Shown here one piece after another: positions 48,113-59,294 of a DNA stretch of 64,000 bases. Origin of the DNA: Paramecium sonneborni (Eukaryota > Ciliophora > Oligohymenophorea > Peniculida > Parameciidae); assembly GCA_905182985.1 (NCBI GenBank), contig CAJJDN010000009.1, forward strand, positions 800,779-864,778, given 5' to 3'. Below the pieces are notes generated by a model. It ran no database searches. It was given only the letters and a program-made list of their open reading frames with translations, and was not told the DNA's origin. The translations under genes and the position numbers were made by a program. Within the stretch, counting starts at the first letter, position 1, and the number at the start of each line of letters is the position of its first letter.

Positions 48113-49453
48113 ATGAATAATTTTACAAAAGAAGAAATAATTATTTTTGGAATTGGATTGATTGAGATAATCATGCTAATAATTCTTATCTATTATTTGA
48201 AAAAACTATATAGAAATAGATAATACTATCCTATATATTAATTATCTCCTATTATAACAATGTTATAGGGGATATCATTTTATATGTTTCAACTATCAAT
48301 AGTTATTAATTATTACTACAATTTTAAAAATCCGATCACATGGGAGGTTTGCCAAGATTATAAGATTTACAATGAATAAGAATAAAATAAATATAATGAC
48401 TATTAGAAGGTTCCTTATTATTTATTTTCTATTCTTTATCTTTATTCCAGGGGATGTTGTTTTACATTAACTTTAATGAAGTCATTAAGAATATTGAAAG
48501 CATTTTCAAATAAAAGGTTAAAAGAAAATGGATTTATAACAAAAATCTGTATGCATGAATCTTCTCTAATTATTATAGCTTTATTTCATGCTCTTTTTTT
48601 TCCAGGATTCACAATATTTTCTAATATTTACATAGAAAAATTTGGGTTTTTTTGTTGCTTATAGGTCTATGAGAATAACACTGGATTAGTATTTTTTAAT
48701 AGTTTATCAGAAGAAATCTTAACTCTAAAATTGATGTAAATGATAAAATATAACAATTCTAATGATAATTTAATAAATTTAACAGTAAAATTATAATTCT
48801 ATTATATTTTTTGGTTTGCTGTAAATTCAATTATTTACAAATTATTTGTATCCTTAGGTACTACAATTGTTGGAATATCTTGTTGGATAAGATGCTTTTA
48901 CATGTTTTACAATTTTACATGCATTCCATTAAAAGAAAAAGAAGAAAATCCTAATATTTATATAACATTTAGCTAAGTTAATAATTTTAAACTTATTATA
49001 TCTAAAGTTTTTAACAAATTTTATAAAAATAATTATAGCTTAATTGCTTTTTAAAATTACCTAGCTTAATCTAGTAGACAGAATGTAGCATTTACAGAAG
49101 TAGAATTAATTTCTGAAAGGAAAGATTTTTCAGAGATTGTATTATTTGAAAAGTATTTAAAAGTAGTTGAACTTTCTGAATCTTATTAAGACTATTGTTT
49201 TTTAAATGATGAAATTACTAAAATTTTAGAATTATAACCAACATCAATAAATCCTTATGATTCTATATATTCTCTTTCGGATGATTTATATAATCATTTT
49301 GAATAATTATATATAAAATATTTTGCAAATACTTATGCATTTAAATAAATTAAGTAATTAACACAACATAATTAAATAATATAATAGAATTTTAAGATAT
49401 TAAGAATGCCTCTAAATGAATGGAACCATCTTGATTTATTGATATAAGAATGA
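48113..49453 (+). CDS. Multi-pass membrane protein, start uncertain
   Basis: From the ATG at 48113 an intronless frame of 446 residues runs to TGA 49451-49453. About six hydrophobic segments occur (for example IIIFGIGLIEIIMLIILIYYL and SSLIIIALFHALFFPGF), then about 170 polar residues that should be cytosolic. With the hydrophobic stretch just upstream (SRVLIFLLIVIKLLIIYF, same frame) there would be seven, which suggests a receptor-like topology, but no GPCR family motif is seen. The frame stays open upstream to about 47978 and could join, through a 32-nt intron, a hydrophobic lead exon from about 47830; however, a TGA near 47938 blocks that exon. Either the true first exon is elsewhere or there is a base error. 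Confidence 0.6.
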
Positions 49454-49527
49454 TTGAATTAAATATAGATTAGTTTGAATATATATTTTAGTAATAACAA
49501 TTTCATTATTATAGCATAATATATAAA

Positions 49528-51244
49528 ATGAAAAGTCTTTCTAAAATGGAAGAATAACAAAAGAATTAATCTCCAACAAGATCATTTACAAAGCCTAGGA
49601 AATATGATAAACTGATTCATAGAACCACTTAGATTCCACGAATATCTATAATACGGTTAGTAGAATGTATGGATTAAGATAATGATGGTTGGATAAAGAA
49701 AGACGATATATTGAAATTTAGTTAGAAGCATTATTTATTTTTTGAAGATGAAGTACGTAAACATTAGATATAAATTTATAGTTAGCATAAGCAATGATTG
49801 ATGAAGCATTAAGTAAAAGAATTGTTGCATTTAATGAATAATTAAAAGAGCCAATAAATGTAGATGAAATATTAGGAGCAGGTAATAGAAAATAAATAAA
49901 TATTAGTATAAATACATTATACATTAAATGAGAATCATGTTTGGATAGAAAAACCAAGACCATTTAGAGATAAATGGATATAATTATTATTGGCAGCAGG
50001 AGAACAATTACCAACTGGACATGATTTACCTCCAGTTAAAATTACAAAAGTGTTAGATATGCATGAAATGAAACCATTTACATTCAAACCAAAACTTAAT
50101 TGTTCTTAATCATAAATTATACATACATCATAATTAAAAGAAATTCATCAATTTAATAAGGATAAACCTGAAGCTCGAATTATTCTATAAGAGACTGATT
50201 TAATTAAACCTATAAATAATGGAATTATTAAAGAAGAAGAAAAAGATAATCCTTTTGAAAAAGTTGTAAATTCTAAATTGTAAAACAAATCAAATTTATT
50301 AGATAAGTCACAATATAGATTCAAAGCAATTCCCAACTATTAAATTTGAAACTTAAGCATATTATAATGAAGCAGAGAGATTGAGCAAAGAATAAAAATT
50401 GTGTAGAACAGGTAGAAACCCTATTTTAAAATTTATGCCAGAGAATTTAAATTATAAAGTTGACAATAATTATTCACAACGATAAAGTAGTGAATTTGAG
50501 TTAACCTAAACTACTGCTGCTAAATATTTATCTTAACCTGTATTATTAAGAAAACCTTATTATGGATTGTCAGATACATAATTAATATCTGATGAATACA
50601 AATATTTTGAACCAAAAAAATAGATTGATAAAAATTAAGAATCTGATAAATAAATTTTTTATGCAACCTTTATACCTGAAGATGTGATGACTTTAAAAAA
50701 AAAATTAGCTAATTTAAAATAAAGAGAAAAAGAAAAATTGTAAGATTTTTACAATCCTCCATCAGCCCATAAATTTAGAGATGAAATTTTAGATAAAAAT
50801 AAACCTTTTTTTAAAGTAATTTTATCAGTAAATTAAGACTAGAATTAAACCTGATTCCTTAATTAATCCTCATCTCATGTCAGAACATGATTAAAGGCCT
50901 TAATTTGCTATTGAAGAAGATCTAAAAAAGCAATTCAAGGATGAATAAAAATAATAATAATTAATAGATGATTATATGGGCAATTTTAAATAAAGTAAAC
51001 AATGGACAAAATATTTCCCTTCTACTGATTTAAATCATAACTTTGTTGATCATAAAAGACCTAATTTCTTAGAAAAAGGTAATTATTAAGAACCAGGATT
51101 AATACTTCTACAATTTTTAAGAGAAGGAGCAAGTGCCAAGGTAAAAATTCATTTATAAATTAGGATAATTTTTAATTATTCCATAGATAATTACGAGCTA
51201 AGGATAAGCACTAATTTTTAGGATTGTAAGTAGATCCAAATTGA
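49528..51244 (+). CDS. EF-hand protein, possibly ciliary
   Basis: The 526-residue product has five introns (29, 25, about 37, 22, 23 nt). Near the N-terminus one EF-hand loop, DQDNDGWIKKDD, has Asp at 1, 3, 5 and Gly at 6 and follows an entering helix (IIRLVECM). The rest is polar, with several Pro-rich stretches (KPFTFKPKLN, LKFMPENLNYK, TRIKPDSLINPH) of the kind seen in microtubule-associated and axonemal proteins; this is inference. The 37-nt intron near 50268 is longer than usual; it is required to keep the frame, so a sequence error there is possible. Confidence 0.65.
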
Positions 51245-51612
51245 TTAATTATCATAATTAGAAATATTATTTATAATTAATTCTAAATAGTTAAATATAT
51301 GATAATTAATTTAATATAATATTATGTAAATTATTAGAAAAAAAGAAAAATATATCATCTAAATTTATATAATCTTTTCTCTTTAGTTTTAAAAAATTAA
51401 ATTCAATTCTGTATTTTGAATTATCAATTTTAACCTTTAAGATAAGTAATCTACAGTTTCATTAAATTGCATAAGTCCATTTAATTCATAATAAATATAA
51501 CAATCTTTACATTCAATTAAATATTAATCAGATAATATTATAATATTAAAGAAATCAAATTATGATACATCATTAAAATAAAACTATTTTATTTGAAAGA
51601 TCAATTATAAAA
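51245..51612. other. Intergenic between convergent genes
   Basis: AT-rich; no feature seen. Confidence 0.5.
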
Positions 51613-53040
51613 TCACTTTGCAAATTTTGAGTGTTTTACAATTGCTAGTTATTTTGTCACTGGTGATTGATAGGAAAGATTTCCATCGATAGAATTTAAG
51701 GAGCCATCATGTTTCTATAAAGAACTCAATTGCTGAAGAATATGATTTTTTTGGGGTTTCTGTTCAGTTTTTCTTTTTGATTAAATTGTAACAGTATCTA
51801 AAGCAGCTCTACATAATGGGCATATCTATTATTAAAATATATTAATACTTTATTCTTTTTCATCCAATTTTATAAACAAGTTACATGAAAAATATGTTCA
51901 CAATAAGTCATTCTTACAATACTATCAGGCTTAAATGGTTCTAAACAAATTGAACAAGATTATTCATCTTGATATGGTGATCTTCTATCTGATACTGAAA
52001 AAAATTGTTAAGCAGGCATCAAATTTTCCATTTGGATAGTTTATTTTTATTGTTTTCTTTCATTTTTTATTTTAAAAATGTAGACTACAATAATTATGAT
52101 AATTATAACGCTTAAAATTGATGCCAAAACAATAAATACAATAATACTTGAATATTATTCATCTGCTTAATGTGAATATGATACAATTTTAGAAGTGTTT
52201 GTCACAAATATAAATTATGAATAATAATTTATTTTAGTTTATTATTATAATAACTATGTCTGTTATTTGCAAGAGTTTATTTAATTTTCATTAATCTAAA
52301 GAATTTTTCCTATTTGATTAGGTATTTATAAATGAGATGAGTTAGCATAACATATTATTGAATAAGTTAATTCTTAATTTAACTCTATAACATAATCTAC
52401 TGACTATAAAGTAATAAGGTCTAAGTAAAGTATTTAAAAACCAAAAAAATAATTGTTTTATTCGATATTGGTAGTAATTATGTCACAATCATATCCAAAA
52501 TAACCTAAAGGACATTAACAGAATCCTTTTACACATATTCCATGATTTTTACAATTCCTTTAATAGTAATTACTTTTACAAAGCACATTCTTCAATTTCA
52601 TATGATTCTACAGTCAAAAGATAAATAGAATCCTAGCTTGAATAAACAGAAGCATGACATTTATGTTTGTCAATTGAAAAAATGTTGTAATATTAGGATA
52701 CTAAAGTTGAATGATGATTATGCTATATAAACAGGACTTAAGTCTAATTTCTTAAGATGTATGCATTGAAATCAACCAAACAATTATTTGATTCCTGATT
52801 TTTTTATTCAAGAAGTTATTCAAATTAATCATTATTCTCCAAATTTGTCTAACAAATAGCTAATATTGATGTTCCTTAAAATTATTAAGTGAGCTATATT
52901 TTCAGCTATTTTGTTGGAATTAAATCCTCACAATAAGAGTTTAATGGAATATTTTATATTCCTTTAGTAGTATTTATCAAATTTTAAATCAGAATTTCAG
53001 CTAAACTTTGAAGAAAGAATAAGAAAGTTAATGAAAACAT
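51613..53040 (-). CDS. Transmembrane RING-H2 E3 ubiquitin ligase with EGF-like motif
   Basis: The 460-residue product has two introns (22 and 23 nt). A signal peptide (SLTFLFFLQSLAEI) is followed by a lumenal or extracellular part of about 310 residues with paired Cys and, around residue 215, an EGF-like unit (GICVKGFCQCPLGYFGYDC). One membrane segment (IVFIVLASILSVIIIIIIVVYIF) leads to a cytosolic RING-H2: CSICLEP, CEHIFHVTCLQNW, CPLCR. The layout (luminal domain, membrane anchor, RING) is that of Goliath/RNF13-type ligases, though the outer domain is not a clear PA domain. Likely role: ubiquitination of membrane proteins in the endosomal or secretory system. Confidence 0.85.
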
Positions 53041-53507
53041 AAATAATTATTAATGAATTAGATAACAAATTGTTCAACATTAAAAATATAATATAAAATT
53101 CATAATTTAATTACTGGTGAAATGGCTGAATTGTTCTCGATAAGGTCTAATTTTTTATTTTAGAAGAATATTTGCTAATTTATTATGTAGAGGATGTACT
53201 TTTAAATAATCTTTCATCATTATTTTCGTATTTATTAATTTATTGAGTATTTAATATATAGGTTAAATCTAGAAAGTGAGCGTAAAGTTTATGAATATAT
53301 ACTTTATTATTTTTAATCCAAAGATCTCAACACTTTGAATGTAAAAAATCGTGCAATAGTAGCCTGAATATTGAGGTAGGGCGACTATAATTATTTAGAG
53401 CAATTAAAATACATTTCAAGTCACAACATATACAATAGTATTTTTATTTGAACTTTTGGGTAATAGTCAAATATAGTCTGAAAAATAATTGTTAAATGTA
53501 AGGAGGT
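53041..53507. other. Intergenic, one chance-length open frame
   Basis: A plus-strand frame of 81 codons (53122-53367) is open but has no motif. GC rises slightly near 53352-53395 without forming a recognisable RNA. Confidence 0.4.
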
Positions 53508-53952
53508 TCAAAAAATATTTGTGTAAAGAAAAACTATTAATTGTATAAATATAATTATTTATTTAATACATATTTTGGGATAGAATCCAACTGATCTTTT
53601 GAATAATACAGTTATTGTCTCCATCTTTTCTTTAGTTAAATCTAATCTTAATAGATAACTATTACATTTTATTCTTTGATGTTTACATAAGAATTGGTAT
53701 CTATTGGGTATAATTATCTCTGTGTTTTTCCTTTGATAAAAATTCTAAGATTTTTGAGGATCAATTAATATTAACTATTTTATGGTCTTTTTCTATTTTC
53801 ATCTAAAAATAATTGATGGATATATGTAAAAGGTATGGAATTTTACCAGGCCATGCCTTTTTATTGCAATAAACAAATTGTATTTACAATATAGCCTAAA
53901 TTTCTTTATTTAAAGCTTATTTGATAAGTATTCTTTTTTGGTTAGTTATCAT
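53508..53952 (-). CDS. Possible small gene, unknown
   Basis: A 137-residue product if a 31-nt intron starting GTTAAT (53745-53775) is removed. The sequence has a mixed, protein-like composition (YCNKKAWPGKIPYLLH, RLDLTKEKMETITVLF) and a hydrophobic C-terminus. No family is recognised. The non-canonical intron start lowers confidence. Confidence 0.4.
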
Positions 53953-54162
53953 TATTATTTTCAATATAATATAATCAAGCTAACAAAGTCACACCAAGTA
54001 ATATGAATAATTTCTAGAGTTAATGTTACTATCTATTCATCCTGATTAAAGCAATTTGTCTATATCTTATAAAACTGAAAATTCCTTTATTCAAATTATT
54101 AACAATTGAAGTCGAAATATGATTATTTAATAAATTTATCAAATTAATATTTTATTTTAATT

Positions 54163-55010
54163 ATATTTCCCTATTATAAATGCTTAAAATCTAAAACCAG
54201 GATGTTTTACTATTAGCATTTTATACTTTCAGATTGATGAAAACATAATAATTCTTAAATATTAAAATATATTAATCAACAAAAACATTATGATCTCATC
54301 ATTTATATATAATTTATAGCAAAATTTCTGGAATTTTCTAATTTTTGGCTTATGATAATCATTTTGATTAATTATAAATTTTTGTAAATAGACTTTTCAA
54401 CAGATATTTTACCCAAAGATTAAACTAATTCTGATTTTTTTATTCAGATTCTGGTTAACCAATCTGAGCATAACCTTATATTAAGAATTAATAAAATTAT
54501 CATTTTTATTCATCAATTTTTTATTTTTTGTATTTTTGATACATATTTGTGACTATATAAGTGAGCTTAATAATTTAAACATATTAATTTCATTTTTTGT
54601 TTAAAGCAAAATTTGTAAATACATATTGCTTAAATTTACTGAGATCTTTTATATATTTTATTAAAAATTGTGAATATAAATAAATTAATTCACTTTCCAA
54701 AACCATTTCCCAAATCAAATTTATTAGCATACTTTTAAAATAAATCCTTGTCATAATCTTATATTTTCTTTTTTAAATCCTATTTCATATTTACATATTT
54801 GCTATCTCCCATGTATGTTCTTCTCATCGCATCTTAATTTTGGAATTCTTTAAAGAACTCATTGCTAGTAACCAAAAACTAAATTACTAAAGTGTTGTAC
54901 TTTTTTTTTTTTCTCTACTTATGCATTATTATTATCTTATCCTCTTTTTCTGAAATATTCTTCTAATGTCATTCCATTATAACTATTTGGATTAAAATTT
55001 TAAGCTGTTC
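54163..55010. repeat. Direct duplication across gap 3, left copy
   Basis: These 848 bases recur at 55189-56036, by eye without change, on the two sides of a run of N. As at gaps 1 and 2, the repeat ends exactly at the gap, so it is probably one genomic segment assembled twice. Confidence 0.88.
54690..55010 (-). pseudogene. Truncated duplicate of the small basic gene (probable artefact)
   Basis: 3' part of the gene at 55716-56148, cut by gap 3 before its start codon. Not a separate locus. Confidence 0.75.
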
Positions 55011-55188
55011 NNNNNNNNNNNNNNNNNNNNNNNNNNNNNNNNNNNNNNNNNNNNNNNNNNNNNNNNNNNNNNNNNNNNNNNNNNNNNNNNNNNNNNNNNN
55101 NNNNNNNNNNNNNNNNNNNNNNNNNNNNNNNNNNNNNNNNNNNNNNNNNNNNNNNNNNNNNNNNNNNNNNNNNNNNNNNNNNNNNNNN
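55011..55188. other. Assembly gap of 178 N
   Basis: Run of 178 N between two identical 848-base segments. If the flanks are one segment, the gap size is not real. Confidence 0.95.
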
Positions 55189-56036
55189 ATATTTCCCTAT
55201 TATAAATGCTTAAAATCTAAAACCAGGATGTTTTACTATTAGCATTTTATACTTTCAGATTGATGAAAACATAATAATTCTTAAATATTAAAATATATTA
55301 ATCAACAAAAACATTATGATCTCATCATTTATATATAATTTATAGCAAAATTTCTGGAATTTTCTAATTTTTGGCTTATGATAATCATTTTGATTAATTA
55401 TAAATTTTTGTAAATAGACTTTTCAACAGATATTTTACCCAAAGATTAAACTAATTCTGATTTTTTTATTCAGATTCTGGTTAACCAATCTGAGCATAAC
55501 CTTATATTAAGAATTAATAAAATTATCATTTTTATTCATCAATTTTTTATTTTTTGTATTTTTGATACATATTTGTGACTATATAAGTGAGCTTAATAAT
55601 TTAAACATATTAATTTCATTTTTTGTTTAAAGCAAAATTTGTAAATACATATTGCTTAAATTTACTGAGATCTTTTATATATTTTATTAAAAATTGTGAA
55701 TATAAATAAATTAATTCACTTTCCAAAACCATTTCCCAAATCAAATTTATTAGCATACTTTTAAAATAAATCCTTGTCATAATCTTATATTTTCTTTTTT
55801 AAATCCTATTTCATATTTACATATTTGCTATCTCCCATGTATGTTCTTCTCATCGCATCTTAATTTTGGAATTCTTTAAAGAACTCATTGCTAGTAACCA
55901 AAAACTAAATTACTAAAGTGTTGTACTTTTTTTTTTTTCTCTACTTATGCATTATTATTATCTTATCCTCTTTTTCTGAAATATTCTTCTAATGTCATTC
56001 CATTATAACTATTTGGATTAAAATTTTAAGCTGTTC
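55189..56036. repeat. Direct duplication across gap 3, right copy
   Basis: Second copy of 54163-55010; unique sequence follows. Confidence 0.88.
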
Positions 56037-56148
56037 TGCTTTAAAAAGCTGTACGATTTCTTTAAGAATTCTAATTTGTCATTCTTCTTTTTTCTAATCG
56101 AGAACATTTAGATGTCTCTGGTCTTTATTCTAAACGCTCTTAACTCAT
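55716..56148 (-). CDS. Small basic unknown protein
   Basis: A 136-residue product with one 22-nt intron (GTACAACAC...TTTAG). Residues 1-45 are Arg, Gln and Ser rich; then YNGMTLEEYFRKRGQDN, a Lys run, and a helical second half with FFKEFQNQDAMRRTYMGD ending in YANKFDLGNGFGK. The intron join keeps the frame and the gene looks real, but no family is known to me. A partial copy lies on the other side of gap 3. Confidence 0.6.
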
Positions 56149-56882
56149 TTTTAATGAAAAAATTAATATAATTAACTCATCTGTTAAGAAATTAATTCAT
56201 ATCGTCAAACATCACTATTTAGATGTGTTAGTTCTTAAAAAAATGTTTCTATAAAACTAGAACTGAATTATTTATTAAGAACCGAGATAATTTATTTCTT
56301 TTATCAATAATTTCGACAAATCCTTAAAATTATTATAGGATAAATATAACTTTTATTCAAGATCTAAAATTATTGGAGTTGAATATATCAACACTATTAG
56401 TAAGTTTATTTAAAATTAATAGATTAATATCTCTAATTTATAGATATACTTAAAATACTAAAGTTAAGATATCTAAAATAAATCTTAAGGATTATAATAC
56501 ATTTAATATTCTCATTTTTTAAATTATAAAAATCATTTTAGATTTCTCAAAATGAAATAATATTTATGGAAAAAGATAATATTTCAAGTTTAAATTAAGT
56601 TTGGTAAACAAATTTTCTTTTTCATTCAAACCTAAATTTCAAGTTGAATCTCTACATTAATGTTAATAATGATATCAGGAATAATTTAAACATCATTTCA
56701 AGAACATATAATTTAAATAATTAAACAATAATATTTATTTTAAAAACAATGAAATAACAACTAATTTGATATCTAAATATTACATTTAGTGTTAAAGTAA
56801 TATATTTTAATTAGATATTTCTTATATAACATGTATCATTAATTGATCTTTCATTAATTTTGGGAAATTTATAATTTTTTTA
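56149..56882. other. Divergent intergenic region
   Basis: AT-rich, between the small basic gene (minus) and the RasGEF-like gene (plus); no element identified. Confidence 0.5.
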
Positions 56883-58247
56883 ATGAAAATATTCTGGCTC
56901 AGACCATCTGCAGGTGATTAACAATAAGAAACAATAGTTTATAAGAAATAATAATAGGAGACAAATAAATAAGAAGCATCTTAGAAAAGAGAATCAACAA
57001 AATTTCCATTTCACTTGAGTTTGGAAAAAGCGAAAAAAATAATTGAAAAGTAAACATTTAATAAATATAATAGTGTGAACAATAATATCTTGTGTGATTA
57101 AGTTTAAATTGTTTTAAATGCATCTTCTAAAAATTGGATGTAGTTACATATAAATTTAAAAAATTTAGAAACTTGTAATGATTTTTTTAACATTCACGTT
57201 AATTCACTATTTTTATAATTAGCTGAATAAATATTTAAGAAAGAAAATGAAATTTATTTAATAAAAACATTAGTTATTACTTTAGATTATTACATGAATA
57301 TTGAAACATTTTTATTGTTTTTATATTGGAGATTGCTAAGAAACAAAGAGGAGTTGATATTAATAGAAAAAATTTTAGACTAAATAATAAAAATTAGATA
57401 TATTTGTTTAAATGTAGATTATTTAATGGAACACTTCATTCATTTCTTATTTGATAACAGGATAGAATTGAGACAGCTCAGATAATATGAAATTATTCCA
57501 AGACCCTTAATTGGTTATGAAGAAATGGATTTATTTTAATTAGATCCTACATTATTAGGAAATGCAATTACAGAAATAAATGAAGAATTTTATTCTTAGT
57601 TACAATTTAATAATTTACTTACCAATTTAGATTAAGCAAAATAGAGTGGATTTTTAACAGAATATTTTGATAGAGTAAACTCTTTTTCATTATATATTCA
57701 AACAATTATTTTAAATAAAAAGGATAGAAAAAAGGCAATAGATTATTTCTATGAAGTTTGTTTAGAGCTTTGCAAAAATGAAGATGGTGAAGGAGTATTT
57801 TTATTGTTTACTTTAAGTATTGAAAGATTAGATTAGGATTTATTAAATACTATATAATATATAAGTCCAATTTAATAATAGATACTTATTGATATGACTA
57901 AAACATTTGTATGTAATAAGCATATATATACACCAACAAATACTAAGAAACTTTATCCTATTCCATCATTTTATCATTTTTGGACTAAATTAAAGAAACT
58001 AGAAATAGCAGCTTAGTAAAGCAAAAATTTAAAGTATATTGATCAAATTCGAAATATACTTTTAGATTTAATGTTTATTCGTGAATCAAATAGATCTAGA
58101 TTGCTTACTAGAAAAAATGAAAGTGATCCACTTTTAAAATATTTCTTATTAAAAGGACATCAAACATAATTATCTCAAATTTTAGAAATTCCTATAGGAA
58201 ATTGGAATTAAATGTAATTAAAATTAATGAAATTGGCATCAAATTGA
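56883..58247 (+). CDS. RasGEF (CDC25-homology) domain protein
   Basis: An intronless 454-residue frame, unusual for a long gene here. Residues 1-70 are Gln-rich and disordered. A helical N-domain follows (LVITLDYYMNIETFLLFLYWRLL), as in RasGEF_N. The catalytic-type domain starts with LDPTLLGNAITEINEEFYSQL, which matches the first box of CDC25 domains (LDPxxLAxQLTxxExxLF). YFDRVNSFSLYIQTIIL and KAIDYFYEVCLELC fit the next helices, where RasGEFs have RFNxxSxWVxxxIL and the helix with FIxIAxxL. Family role: loading GTP on Ras-like GTPases. Several consensus residues differ, so activity is not certain. Confidence 0.65.
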
Positions 58248-58350
58248 TTATGTCAAATAATTGTATTTATATTATTATAATTTACTGGAAATAATATTAT
58301 TATACTATAAAAGCAGTTGTGAAATTAGCAACAAAAATAATAATAAAAAT

Positions 58351-58791
58351 ATGTAGGGCAACATATAATAAGTCTTCTTGTAATTTACAGGAAATAAACC
58401 AGAGATGGATGGAAAAACCTTTGCAAAAGTTTCAAAAGATTGTCATCTCTTAGATAAGAAATTGACATCAACAGATGTAGATTTGATCTTTGCAAAAATC
58501 AAACCAACACCAGGTGCTAGAACAATAGCATATGCTTAATTTGAAAAAGGTTTATAAATGATGGCTGAAAAAAAAGGAGTAGGAGTTTAGGATATTCAAA
58601 ATCAAATTTTGAATGCTGGTGGGCCTCATTTTACTGGAACAAAAGCTGATGCTGTTAAATTTCATGATGATAAGAACCTATACACAGGTGTTCATGCAAA
58701 TGGAGGTCCATCAACTATAGATAAGAATCATGGTGGTTTGAATACAATTTGTGATAGATCCTAAGCTGATGTTAGAGGAGTTAAAAAGTGA
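58351..58791 (+). CDS. TPPP / p25-alpha family protein
   Basis: An intronless 146-residue protein that matches the p25-alpha fold throughout: FTGNKPEMDGKTFAKVSKDC, the DVDLIFAKIK helix, RTIAYAQFEKGL, and the disordered C-terminal part with GGP repeats (LNAGGPHFTGTKADAVKFHD, HANGGPSTID). Members (TPPP, apicortin) bind and bundle microtubules; in ciliates and algae the short form (FAP265-like) is linked to cilia. The gene lies 103 bases after the RasGEF-like gene. The start ATG 58351 gives the full p25 N-terminus; the second ATG at codon 19 would remove the first helix. Confidence 0.92.
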
Positions 58792-59294
58792 TATATTATT
58801 ATGAAATTACACAATTATTATCAATTATATAGTAAAATATACTTGTCATTTTTTAGGACGTTTTTAGCTAGTAAAAATTATATTACAAGCATTTATATAT
58901 TACAATCATTAATTCAATTGTTATAATATAAAATTAACAATAAATAAATAAGCGAGATAAATTAGACATTTTTTTTTATGAATTTATTCTTTTATGTAAA
59001 TAAATATTTTACAACACAGCATAGTTAAAAAAATTTTTAATTATTAAAATATATACATATCAACAAAGTAGATTTTATCACTTTTGATATCATTTTATTA
59101 AAAGTCTATTTTAAATTTCAATATATGCATTCTTTTAATAGAGACTAAAATTAAGTAAAATTTGAGTTTGCTTATAAAATTATGCTTAAAAAATTCAGAA
59201 ATATAAACTTAGTAAAATCAATAAACTTTAAAAATTGTAAAGGTTTATAAACTCAGTAATTATTTTGATTCACTTATTTAATATTATAGTAGAA
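58792..59294. other. Intergenic
   Basis: AT-rich with no recognised feature. Confidence 0.5.

Noticed and set aside
53122..53367. Plus-strand frame of 81 codons
   Set aside because: Within chance length and without motif or intron support.
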